Shown: in pieces, positions 18,901 to 26,278 of the stretch
How positions within the stretch are numbered: the stretch's first letter is position 1
Layout: each line of letters begins with the position of its first letter
Assembly: GCA_020632665.1 (NCBI GenBank)
Contig: JACKFC010000023.1
Span: 1 to 64,000, forward strand
Length of the DNA stretch: 64,000 nucleotides
Reading direction: 5' to 3'
Source of the DNA: Deltaproteobacteria bacterium
GTDB lineage: Bacteria > Myxococcota_A > UBA9042
Translations under genes and position numbers: made by a program
The notes under the pieces: model-generated
The model's database searches: none
What the model was told of the DNA's origin: nothing
The model's input: only the letters and a program-made list of their open reading frames with translations

Positions 18901-20724
18901 CTTGCCGTTGAGGATCGGGTTCTTGCTCGCGCCGACGATCAGGCTCGCGCCCGGCTGGATCGCGATCTTCGGCTGCGGCGGGAAGGTGAACGAGCCACCC
19001 TTGCCGGTGCTGAGCACCCAGCCGTTGAGGACGACTTCCTTGTCGTCGGTCGAGTGCAGCTCGATCCACTCTCCGAGCGGGAAGTCCTCGGTCTTGACGA
19101 AGATCTCGGTGATGAAGACCTTCGCCGGGACGATCTTCACGATCTGGCATTCCTCGCAGCCGTCGTTCTTCGCGTCGTTGCCGTCGTCGCATTGCTCACC
19201 GAGGTCGAGCTCGGCGTCGCCGCATTTGGCCGGGTCGCACGCGTCACCAGCGAGGTCGCCGTCGGCGTTCTCCTGCTGCGGGTTGCTGATGTCTGGGCAG
19301 TTGTCGCAGGCGTCGCCGAGGCCGTCCTTGTCCGTATCCTTCTGGTCCGGGTTCGGCGCGTTGATGCAGTTGTCCTTGGCGTCCTCGATCTCGTCCTTGT
19401 CGGCGTCCGGCGGCTTGGGACACTCCGGATTCGCCTTGCCGGGCGTGCCGTAGTCGCCCGACCCCATCTGGTCGGCCGCGGGGCACCAGGTGAATTCGTA
19501 TTTGTCGTTCTTGGTCGCATCGAGCTTGTACGGATCCAGGCTCGCAGCCTTGCCGTCGAAGTCGACGGGCGACGGCCACTGCGTCGGCGACCACGCGACG
19601 ATATCGATGATCGTCGATCCCGCGCGCAACGCCACCGAGCCGTCGTAGTTCTTCAGCGTGCCGATATCGTAGACGTAGTCGACGTCGACGCCGCCGTTCT
19701 GCAGCTTGTTGTCCGAGGCGCCGACCACCAAATAGCCCTTCGGCGCGACGAAGAGCGTGCAGCCAGCGATCTTGTGCGCCTTGTTGGTGCTCGGCTCCAA
19801 AATCTCCAGGCCGCCGACGGGAACGGGCAGGTCGCCGGGGTTGTAGATCTCGATCCACTCGCCGAAGTCGTCGAAGACCGCCTTGGGGTTCATCATGATC
19901 TCGGAGATCACCAGCGCGCCCGGCTGCAGGTTCGGATCGACCTGCTGGCAACCGATGTCGAAGCCGGTGTCGGGTACGTCGGGGGTCGAGCCGCCGTCGG
20001 TCTCGGTGCCCCCGCCGTCGGCGTCGCCGGTCACGGCGCAGACCGTCGCCTTGTCGGCGCAGCAATCGCCGAAGTCGTCGCACGAATTGTCGCATTGGCA
20101 GGCCGCGCCGCTCTGGTACTCGCCGCATTTGCCGACACACGAGCCGCCGCTGCCACCGCCGTCGTTCACCTCTTGATCGGTGTCGGCGTCGCCACCGTCG
20201 ACGACGTCGGTGTCGCCACCGCCACCGCAGAGCTGGGTGTAGTCGGCGCAGCACGAGCCGTCGTCGGCGCAGAAATCGTGGCATTGGCAGTTTGCGCCGA
20301 GCTTGTAGATGCCGCAGCGGCCGATGCAGGAGTCGGGGTTGTAGACGTCGGGTGCCCCCGCGTCCGCATCCTCTGCGTCGGTGCCACCACCGCCGCTGTC
20401 GACCTCTTCACCACCGCCGTTGTCGGTCTCGGTCGTCTCGCCACCGCTCTGATCGTCGATGGCGGCGTCGGTGCCGCCGCCGGCGCTGTCGATCGTCGTA
20501 TCGCTGTTGCCGCCGGAATCACCGGGGTCGGCATCGGAGCCACCGCTGGAATCACCCTCGGCCGTGTCGTACTTGATGACGACGCCGTCTTTTTCCGACG
20601 GTTTCTCCTCGGTTCCGCAGCCGATCAGGGCGATGATCGCCACCGCCATCGCGGCACGGGCAAGCACGGTGCTACTCGCACGTTGCCGGTTGTGCTCGAA
20701 GAACTCGCCATTGCACGCCATCAT
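15925..20724 (-). CDS. Giant multidomain lipoprotein: SMB-like, lamin-tail, TSP3 and LamG-like modules
   Basis: The 1599-residue lipoprotein has lipobox ALIGC (Cys36) followed by a Gly/Asp/Ser-rich linker. Two somatomedin-B-like units each have eight cysteines (133-166 and 196-229). Four lamin-tail (LTD) modules follow, the first starting near 268, with motifs such as ISEIMMNP and GEWIEIYNP. Between them are thrombospondin type 3 Asp-rich calcium-binding repeats (DxDxDGxGDxCD) and DUF4215-type CGDGxxxxxEQCDDGN repeats. The fourth LTD is split by a Cys-rich repeat plus a LamG-like jelly-roll segment. AGGAGG lies 5 nt before the ATG at 20724. The design suggests a calcium-stabilised, disulfide-rich surface protein; binding partner unknown. 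Confidence 0.88.
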   Translation of the reverse strand: MMACNGEFFEHNRQRASSTVLARAAMAVAIIALIGCGTEEKPSEKDGVVIKYDTAEGDSSGGSDADPGDSGGNSDTTIDSAGGGTDAAIDDQSGGETTETDNGGGEEVDSGGGGTDAEDADAGAPDVYNPDSCIGRCGIYKLGANCQCHDFCADDGSCCADYTQLCGGGGDTDVVDGGDADTDQEVNDGGGSGGSCVGKCGEYQSGAACQCDNSCDDFGDCCADKATVCAVTGDADGGGTETDGGSTPDVPDTGFDIGCQQVDPNLQPGALVISEIMMNPKAVFDDFGEWIEIYNPGDLPVPVGGLEILEPSTNKAHKIAGCTLFVAPKGYLVVGASDNKLQNGGVDVDYVYDIGTLKNYDGSVALRAGSTIIDIVAWSPTQWPSPVDFDGKAASLDPYKLDATKNDKYEFTWCPAADQMGSGDYGTPGKANPECPKPPDADKDEIEDAKDNCINAPNPDQKDTDKDGLGDACDNCPDISNPQQENADGDLAGDACDPAKCGDAELDLGEQCDDGNDAKNDGCEECQIVKIVPAKVFITEIFVKTEDFPLGEWIELHSTDDKEVVLNGWVLSTGKGGSFTFPPQPKIAIQPGASLIVGASKNPILNGKAPVNVTWTDADGKIVVTLDDSADSLELSNNGTVIDKVVYGGQNPTPKTGKSLQLDPNFYGPSQNDKGVVWCDGYSKWQGGDVGDSGTPGTKNPTCVPKGGDKDGDGVDNEKDNCPYVSNAGQADTDKDGVGDACDNCSAVSNAQQVDGDGDDVGDLCDNCPAFPNADQKDADGDGFGDFCDSLTCGNGTVDAYEECDDGGTQPGDGCSQNCLVESYSPGDVIVTEAMVNPEKVGDADGEWVELFNTTSNKIDINGWTLRDKAIDKHVINNGAPLWIAPGGYLLLARNGDKTKNGGLTPAYAYSSFVLANQVDDIILEWNGKTIDGVSYYQKGLLCDPVKPQPGCQDQGFDLEAGKSVALDPTQYDPKFNDDGINWCPGKKAYGDGDLGSPSAANPSCINPCKEADKKTNKPDKTACGTELWCISGECVVKPKCGDGQVNQTSEQCDDGNLIPGDGCDALCQKEPEPQPDGTVIISEVMANPDADVGSDIGEWFEVHNPTSKAIDISGWTIRDEPVQKAGTCNANSSQSCLSSAECANGDTCKLPTKPAQEQHKLLPLCGNGRVEPSELCDDGNTAAGDGCGAACSVEGSCSSMRLTGNGSVAVQFKNNLATGMKKMALSTWLLLPANPQPSGGCSSNGQSVACMDLLSLGAADDWHVVVRYHSQKLWLVVGNVNETEVEIGTVKAGKWNHVAFSVRQSGEARTFNDGRLASTAKVAAWPPPTGWLQTFVVGGSVTTGGQMIRQAAARYRAVNVFNTDRYLGTFGPQVVWKAPWAGNLVELRMDEGKGGVIADSSGNGHIINETNIGWGDDQGGPSGPYCSSNAGETTPITAGFDAFLLAPGAYKVIAKSADRSKNNDLDVWYGWSEAPTNGAFTLDNVSDQIVLVNKDGKVVDKITYDEDWPWNSGASMLLLPTCIDAKSNDEKNCWQKATSACIYGPGIGFNSLQWDCTKSGCLNSNVCVPIDEAGPKCSYAKCCVSKDAGTPGAANECK

Positions 20725-20805
20725 CCGGGCCTCCTGACCATCCTCGCGAAGCGGTAAGGGTAGGTCATGCCCGCCCAGGCGCGCAAGGAAGCTGCGCGAT
20801 CGACT

Positions 20806-22230
20806 CTATGCGAGCGCTCGTGCGAGGTCCGCGACGTCGACCTCGCTGCGCGAGACGAGCTTCAAGGCCAGGGTCGCGTCCTCGCCGTGGACGGTGGCGC
20901 GCCCCCCCTGCGCCGCGCGGAGCCGGGCATCGCGCTCGGCGGCCGCGACCTTGCGCCCGATGGCGAGCAAGCCGGCGTCGAGCGGGCCGAGGCCGACCGC
21001 TGCAGCGAGATCGTTGACGACGACGTCGTGCAACAGCCGGGTCGCGGTCGGATCACAATCCGCGGCGAGGTCGGGCGCGTCGACCCAAGACGCGAAGACT
21101 TCGCCCAGCCGGGCCAGCCGCCGTGCGTCGGCGGGTTCGTCGCGCTGCCGCAGATCGTCGGCGCGGGCGCGCAGGGCCTCGACGCGGGCGCCGATCCAGG
21201 TCGAATCGAAGCGGCCGTCGAGACACGCGGCAAGCGGCTCCAGCACCGCCGGCGTCGCGATCTCGGGCCCTTCGCGCAACGTGGCCGCCCTGGCCTCGGT
21301 GGCTTGCTGCAGGATGGCCGCGGCGGCCAAGAGCGCGCCGGCTGCAGTCGCCTCGCCGCGGGCGGCATCGAGCATCGCTTCGACGGTCGACCAATAGGCG
21401 TCGCTCGCCTCGGGCACTCCGACCGTCAGCTCGTGCGGCCAGGCGAGCGGCACGGCGACGGCCCCCTCGGCGAGCAAGCTGCGCACCTCGGCCTCGCGGG
21501 CCGACCACGGCTCTTGCTGCGCCTCGCGGGCCTCGGAATACGCCTCGCAGGCGAGCAGCAACGAGACGTGGACGCCGCGCTCGGAGCGGTGGAAGCGGAG
21601 CGGAAACTGCCGACACGGTACCGGCTTGACCTCGTAGCCGTGGGTGGCGTGGACGTCGCACAGGCCGTCGTCGCCCTGCGCCACGCACTGCCCGGACTGC
21701 CGCGCCATGCCGGCGAACTCGCGGCCGCCGTGGACCAAGAGCTCGATCGCGTCGGAGCCGTCGGCGACCCGGCTGCGCTGGCCCATCCGCAGCCCTTCGA
21801 CCCGGACCCGATCCGCGGCAGTCATCGGGCCGAGGAACGAGCTGCTGCAGCAGGCGCCACGCGCGACGCAGCGGTGCCGCGGCGGGTTCGGGCCTCGCGG
21901 CCAGAGCAACGGCACCGTCGCGGCGATGCTGGCGAGGTCCGGCTGCTCGGCAGGCCGCAGCGCCACACGCGTCGCGCTCCGCTTGCCGTCGAGGAGGTAG
22001 AGCCGGGCCAGCCCAGAGAGCCGCCGGGCCACCGCGGCGGCGTCGCTGCCGCTGCCGAGGCTGCGCACCAACGATGCGATCTCGGCGCCGCGTCCCTGCA
22101 GCGCGTGGGCGAGGCGGGCGTCGTCCGCACCGAGCCGCAGGCCGCGACGCAATGCCGGGTCTTGCAGGAGGTGGCGCCCTTGCGCGTCGCGTTGCAGCCG
22201 CAACTCGGGGCGGAGGCGATAGCGGGTCAT
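20806..22230 (-). CDS. YkgJ-family cysteine-cluster protein
   Basis: The 474-residue protein has a YkgJ-type cysteine cluster: C-x5-CC in RCVARGACCSSSF near residues 120-130, then C-x7-C and CRQFP further on. This family is thought to bind a metal or Fe-S centre. The first 90 or so residues have a hairpin-plus-helix pattern reminiscent of PqqD-like peptide-recognition domains; this is tentative. The C-terminal half is Ala/Arg-rich and helical without recognised motifs. It is the last of three co-oriented genes, 14 nt after pspA, suggesting a YbjN-like/PspA/YkgJ operon. Function unknown. Confidence 0.75.
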   Translation of the reverse strand: MTRYRLRPELRLQRDAQGRHLLQDPALRRGLRLGADDARLAHALQGRGAEIASLVRSLGSGSDAAAVARRLSGLARLYLLDGKRSATRVALRPAEQPDLASIAATVPLLWPRGPNPPRHRCVARGACCSSSFLGPMTAADRVRVEGLRMGQRSRVADGSDAIELLVHGGREFAGMARQSGQCVAQGDDGLCDVHATHGYEVKPVPCRQFPLRFHRSERGVHVSLLLACEAYSEAREAQQEPWSAREAEVRSLLAEGAVAVPLAWPHELTVGVPEASDAYWSTVEAMLDAARGEATAAGALLAAAAILQQATEARAATLREGPEIATPAVLEPLAACLDGRFDSTWIGARVEALRARADDLRQRDEPADARRLARLGEVFASWVDAPDLAADCDPTATRLLHDVVVNDLAAAVGLGPLDAGLLAIGRKVAAAERDARLRAAQGGRATVHGEDATLALKLVSRSEVDVADLARALA

Positions 22231-22244
22231 CGCCGGCTCGAGGC

Positions 22245-23018
22245 TCAGGCCGAGGTCTTTTCGCCCTCGGTCACGCCGATATCCGGGACCGGGAACTCAT
22301 CCTCGTAGTCGAGGGCGGCCGGCGCGTTGACCGAGGCAGCCGCCGGCGCCAGGCCCATCTTGGCCTTGAGCGCGGCGAGGGCGTCGTCGGTGCCGCTGTC
22401 GTGCTCGAGCGCCTTGAACTTGTCTTCCAGGTTCTGCCCGGAGAGCTCGGCGGCGAGGTCGCCGGCGGCCTCGGCCTCGGCCTCGGTCTGCTCGACCTTC
22501 TCGGTCATGCGCTCGAAGGCGTCGAAGGCCGAGTTGTCGTTCAGGCCGCCCATGGTCGACTGGATGGTCTTCTGCGCCTCGGCGCGCTTGGCACGCGCGA
22601 TGAGCAGATCCTTCTTCCGCTTGGCCTCGCCGATCTTCTGGTTGAGCTGGTTCAGCGCCTGGCGCAGCTGCTCGGTGGCCTGCTTCTGCGCGACCCACTG
22701 GCTCTGCCACTGCTCGGCCAGGCCGTCGGACTCGGTCTTGCGCGCCAGCGCCTCGCGGGCCAGCCCCTCGTCCCCCTTCTGCAGGGCGAGCATCGCCTTC
22801 TTCTCCCAGTCCGCCGCGGTCTTCTTCGACTCGGTGTACTTGGCGTAGAGGCGCTTCTCGTCGGCGATCGCCACCGCGACCTGCTTCTTGGCGGTGATGA
22901 ACTGCTCGCGCATGTCGATCAGCAGCTGGTTGAGGATCTTCTCGGGATCTTCGGCCTTGCTCACCATCGAGTTGATGTTGGAGCGAAGCAGCAGGCCGAT
23001 GCGGTTGAACAGGCTCAT
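22245..23018 (-). CDS. pspA: PspA/IM30 (ESCRT-III-like) family protein
   Basis: The 257-residue protein is largely a long coiled coil, with the N-terminal amphipathic segment SLFNRIGLLLRSNINSMVSKAEDPEK typical of PspA/Vipp1 shortened here to its recognisable start SLFNRIG. The family remodels and protects membranes and maintains the proton-motive force. After about residue 215 there is an acidic, Ala/Pro-rich tail. The ATG at 23018 has AGGAG 7 nt upstream. No pspF or pspBC is adjacent; the neighbours are a YbjN-like gene and a YkgJ gene. Confidence 0.88.
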   Translation of the reverse strand: MSLFNRIGLLLRSNINSMVSKAEDPEKILNQLLIDMREQFITAKKQVAVAIADEKRLYAKYTESKKTAADWEKKAMLALQKGDEGLAREALARKTESDGLAEQWQSQWVAQKQATEQLRQALNQLNQKIGEAKRKKDLLIARAKRAEAQKTIQSTMGGLNDNSAFDAFERMTEKVEQTEAEAEAAGDLAAELSGQNLEDKFKALEHDSGTDDALAALKAKMGLAPAAASVNAPAALDYEDEFPVPDIGVTEGEKTSA

Positions 23019-23069
23019 GATCTGGCTCCTGGCGTCGCCTGCGTGGCGGCGCTCTGCCCGGAAGGGCGG

Positions 23070-23471
23070 CTAGGCGGACGGCAGCAGGCCGGCGAGCTCG
23101 TCGTGATGCTCGACGATGGCGAGGGTCAGCGAGTCGACCGCGGCGAGGAACTCGTTCTCGTCGAGGTTCTCGGACTGCATGACCTCGACCGCGACGACCG
23201 AGCCGTCCTCGAGGGCGTAGGCGCCCTGGACCATCTCGGTCGCGTTCAGCTCGAGCATGCGACGGAAGAGCGACGCCTGCTGCGGCTCGCTCATCGCCGG
23301 CAACTCGAAGAGCTTGCAGCGGAACACGACCAGGGGATCGGTATGCTGCACGACGATCTGCGCACCGCCCCAGTCGGGGTCGTGGAGCACCCAGGTGCCC
23401 GGCGCGGCTTCGTCGTGCGAGATGCCGCTGCCGAGGATGTAGCGCTCGATGTCTTCGTGGTTCCGTGCCAT
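23070..23471 (-). CDS. YbjN / type III chaperone-like fold protein
   Basis: The 133-residue acidic protein resembles the YbjN/CesT-like alpha-beta fold. An N-terminal HEDIERYILGSG is followed by strands containing GTWVLHDPDWGG and VVFRCKLFELP, then helices ending in HHDELAGLLPS. The start MARNHEDI at 23471 has GGAGAG upstream; a longer open frame runs into the divergent gene and was rejected. It lies 51 nt before pspA on the same strand. YbjN-like genes often neighbour PspA genes, which supports a membrane-stress link, but no specific role can be read from the sequence. Confidence 0.7.
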   Translation of the reverse strand: MARNHEDIERYILGSGISHDEAAPGTWVLHDPDWGGAQIVVQHTDPLVVFRCKLFELPAMSEPQQASLFRRMLELNATEMVQGAYALEDGSVVAVEVMQSENLDENEFLAAVDSLTLAIVEHHDELAGLLPSA

Positions 23472-23595
23472 GTCAGACTCTCCGGTATCGGGTTCGGGTT
23501 GCGCGTCTTCCGCGTACCGCTTGACGCTGCGCCGCGAGCGTAGTCCGCTCCGAGGCTGCCGGTCAACGCAGGGCGCGGCGATGGGAGAAGACGCG

Positions 23596-24549
23596 ATGCA
23601 GGCACGTTCGCAGAGCTCGGCCAGTTCGCCTGCGCGCACCGTGGCGATGCGGCTGGTCGCGATCGCGCTGAGCGGACCGCTGCTCGGCTGCAGCGGCGAA
23701 AAGCCGCCACCACCGCCGCCGACGACACGCGAGGTCGTGCGTCCCCTCGTCCTGCCCGACTTGACCAAGCGAATCCGCGCCGAGGTCACCGCGATGGTCC
23801 AGATCGTGGGTGCCACCCGCGACGGCGCCCGTCGCCTCGGCGAGAGCAACCTGCGCCTGCAACGCAGGGGCTACTTCCGTCGAATTCCGAGCAACCCGAC
23901 GATCCCAGCGCTGCGCGCCAACCTCGGCGCCGCAGTCGTCAGCGCCGGCCTGACCCTCGAGCTCCTGGAGATCGACGACGATCCGCGTGGCACCAAAGGA
24001 ACCGCCGCAGCGACGATCGCACCCGGCGAGCGCTGGACGCCCGACCGCGAAGCCATGCTCGGTCGGTTGCGGTTCCACCTTCAGGTGCGCGGCGACCAAA
24101 GCGGCATCATCGACTTCATCGACAAGCTACCCGCGCGCGTCGAGCGCTTGGTCCTGATCCGTGGCCATCGCCCGGTCGCCGGCGGCGTGGAGCTCTTCGG
24201 CGAGGCCTATTTCGAACGGACACCCGAGGCGCCCAAGGTGACGTTGGAGTGGCCGACGCTCGAGGCATGGCTGCGCAGCGCCGGGCACGACCCCGACGAC
24301 ACGAAGCTCCGTGCCGACCCCGAATTCAAGGCGTTGGAGCAGGCCGTACGGGCCGGCCGCGAGGTCGCTCCCGACGCCCGTGACGTCCTCGGTGCGGCGA
24401 TGGACCTGCCGCGCTGGCGGGCGCGTGGCGCGATCTTCGACGAGGTCAGCGCGGCGATCGCGGCGGTCCACGGCGACGCGATCCTCGCCGCTGCGCCGGT
24501 CCCGGCGGACGGCGGCGAGCGCGCCGAAGTGGTGCCGAACAAGCCGTAG
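23596..24549 (+). CDS. Lipoprotein with PilO-like region, function unknown
   Basis: The 317-residue protein has a lipoprotein signal ending LLGC, then a proline run and a long helical stretch. From about residue 130 to 220 the pattern resembles the ferredoxin-like domain of PilO/GspM-type proteins (for example IIDFIDKLPARVERLVLIRG). The rest lacks known motifs. The ATG at 23596 is preceded by GGAGAAG at 5 nt; another in-frame ATG lies at 23581. It is divergent from the YbjN-like gene and converges on the PEGA gene with only 15 nt between stops. It is not near the pil cluster, so a pilus role is only a possibility. Confidence 0.65.
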   Translation: MQARSQSSASSPARTVAMRLVAIALSGPLLGCSGEKPPPPPPTTREVVRPLVLPDLTKRIRAEVTAMVQIVGATRDGARRLGESNLRLQRRGYFRRIPSNPTIPALRANLGAAVVSAGLTLELLEIDDDPRGTKGTAAATIAPGERWTPDREAMLGRLRFHLQVRGDQSGIIDFIDKLPARVERLVLIRGHRPVAGGVELFGEAYFERTPEAPKVTLEWPTLEAWLRSAGHDPDDTKLRADPEFKALEQAVRAGREVAPDARDVLGAAMDLPRWRARGAIFDEVSAAIAAVHGDAILAAAPVPADGGERAEVVPNKP

Positions 24550-24564
24550 CACGGCGCCCGAAGG

Positions 24565-25785
24565 CTAGAACTTGAGCACCAGACCGCCGGTGCCGGTCTG
24601 GTATTTCGGCGGCGCGGGCTCGGTATCGCCCAAGAGCACCGCGGCGGTGACTGATCCTGCGACGACGCCGCCGACCAGGCCCCAGAACCACCACTTCTTG
24701 AAGACGGACTCGGTGCGAACCTCTGGCCCTTCGGCCGAAGGCGGCAGGTCGGGAGCGGCAAAGAGCTCCTTGACCATCACCTCGATCGTCTTCTTGTCGC
24801 GGCGGAGCCAGGAGACGTCCTTCTCCATCCGCTTGATGACCTGACGGCCGGCGAGGTTGGCCAACGCCAGGCGGACCTTCATCTTCTCGCGCGTGCCGGA
24901 GCACTGCACGATCACGGCCATTCCGGCGTTGAGCAGACCCTGCGCGACCGAGAGATCGTTCGGCTCGACGGCGCCGTCGAAGACCTCGGCGAGGCGCTCG
25001 CGCAGCGCATCCCACGCCGGCTTGCGGTGGGCGGCGGCCAGCTCGAAGGTGACCACCACGCCCTCGCCCTTGACCACCTGCATGCGGCCGTCGCGGGCGA
25101 AGCCGTGCTTGTTGACCCGGACGTATTGCGGACCGGCCAGCGACTTCACGAAGCTGGGCGAGAGGCCGTAGTAGCGGCCGTTGACCCAGACCTCGGCGTT
25201 CGGCACCGACGTGCGGACCTCGAAGGTCACGTCACCGCGCAGCAGCACCGACTCGCGCGCCTTCTCGTAGGCGGCGACCACGGCCGGGCCGTAGGCGGCG
25301 AGGTCGACCTTGGCCCGCGGGCGGAACTCGACCGAGCGGGTGAAGGCGCGATCGGCGCCGGCCTTGTCACCGGCGAGGAAGAGCGCGGCGCCCTGCAACG
25401 CCACCACTTCTTCGATCGCGTCCTCGTCGCCGGCGTGGGAGAAGCTGCCGACGTAGGCGGTCGCCGCGCTCTCGAGCTCGTCGGCGGCGTCGCGCCACTC
25501 CTTGCTCGCCAGCGCCTTTTTCGCCGAACGCAGGAAGGCGCGGCCGCTGCGAATATTGGTCGCGTGGGCGTCCTCGCCGCCGACATTGAGGCTCTCGTCG
25601 GGGTCGCGGTAACGAAGCTGCTCGTCGACGCGCAGCGCCCGACCGACGTCGTGGGAGATCTCTCGCTCGGGCGTGCCTTCCCGCGAGAGGTCGATCAGGG
25701 TGACGATCTGCCGCTCTCCGGCGACGGCCTGCAGCGGCACGGCGAGACACAGCAGGCCCGCCAGGGCGCGAACGACTGGGCGCAT
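24565..25785 (-). CDS. PEGA-domain membrane protein
   Basis: The 406-residue protein has a cleavable signal peptide (to about AVAG, 22-23), TPR-like helices, and a PEGA-type beta domain near 185-260 with VPNAEVWVNGRYYGLSP. One C-terminal transmembrane segment (WWFWGLVGGVVAGSVTAAVLL) precedes a short tail ending in VLKF, shown here as WWFWGLVGG. PEGA domains are extracytoplasmic and probably bind surface or wall components. GGAGGAA lies 5 nt before the ATG. It follows the receiver gene on the same strand with 40 nt between, so they may be co-transcribed. Confidence 0.75.
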   Translation of the reverse strand: MRPVVRALAGLLCLAVPLQAVAGERQIVTLIDLSREGTPEREISHDVGRALRVDEQLRYRDPDESLNVGGEDAHATNIRSGRAFLRSAKKALASKEWRDAADELESAATAYVGSFSHAGDEDAIEEVVALQGAALFLAGDKAGADRAFTRSVEFRPRAKVDLAAYGPAVVAAYEKARESVLLRGDVTFEVRTSVPNAEVWVNGRYYGLSPSFVKSLAGPQYVRVNKHGFARDGRMQVVKGEGVVVTFELAAAHRKPAWDALRERLAEVFDGAVEPNDLSVAQGLLNAGMAVIVQCSGTREKMKVRLALANLAGRQVIKRMEKDVSWLRRDKKTIEVMVKELFAAPDLPPSAEGPEVRTESVFKKWWFWGLVGGVVAGSVTAAVLLGDTEPAPPKYQTGTGGLVLKF

Positions 25786-25825
25786 CGAGCTTCCTCCGCG
25801 ACCGCCCGTCAGCGGCCGCCGCGTG

Positions 25826-26245
25826 TCAGGGCGCTACGACGGCGTCGCGCTCGCCCCGCACCTTCTCGGCCAGCGCGGCGACACGCTCGAGCAGCTCGGT
25901 AATGACGAAGGGCTTGTCGAGGTGATCGTCGGCACCGTAGAGCGGCGCGGTCATCTCGTTGAGGTTGGGACCGATGGCGGTCAGCATCATGATGCCGACG
26001 TCGCTCATCTCTGCCCGGGCCCGCAGCGCCTTGCAGACCTCCCAACCGTTCATCTGCGGCATCATCACGTCGAGGATGACCAAGTCCGGCTTGTTCGCCA
26101 GCGCGGCGCGCAAGGCCTCCTCGCCGTCATGGACCAGGGTCACCTCGTAGCCCGCCGACTCCAGCGTCGAGCGAACCATGTCGGCGATCTCGAGGTCGTC
26201 CTCGGCCACCAGGACCTGCAGGCCCTTGCTTCCCACTGCCGTCAT
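25826..26245 (-). CDS. Single-domain response regulator (CheY-like)
   Basis: The 139-residue receiver has the acidic pair at 16-17, phospho-acceptor D59 in DLVILDVMMP, T89 and K111 in the LDKPF motif, so it should be phosphorylatable. There is no output domain, only a short charged tail. A GAGGAAG site precedes the ATG. It lies between the FHA-TPR gene and the PEGA gene on the same strand with gaps of about 33 and 40 nt. No cognate histidine kinase is adjacent. Confidence 0.9.
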   Translation of the reverse strand: MTAVGSKGLQVLVAEDDLEIADMVRSTLESAGYEVTLVHDGEEALRAALANKPDLVILDVMMPQMNGWEVCKALRARAEMSDVGIMMLTAIGPNLNEMTAPLYGADDHLDKPFVITELLERVAALAEKVRGERDAVVAP

Positions 26246-26278
26246 CGTCTTCCTCGCTCACGCGGGCCGGAAGCCCGC

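Noticed and set aside
17245..20757. Open frame of 1170 codons on the plus strand opposite the lamin-tail lipoprotein
   Set aside because: It is complementary to a gene with clear signal peptide and domains. The product lacks any recognisable feature.
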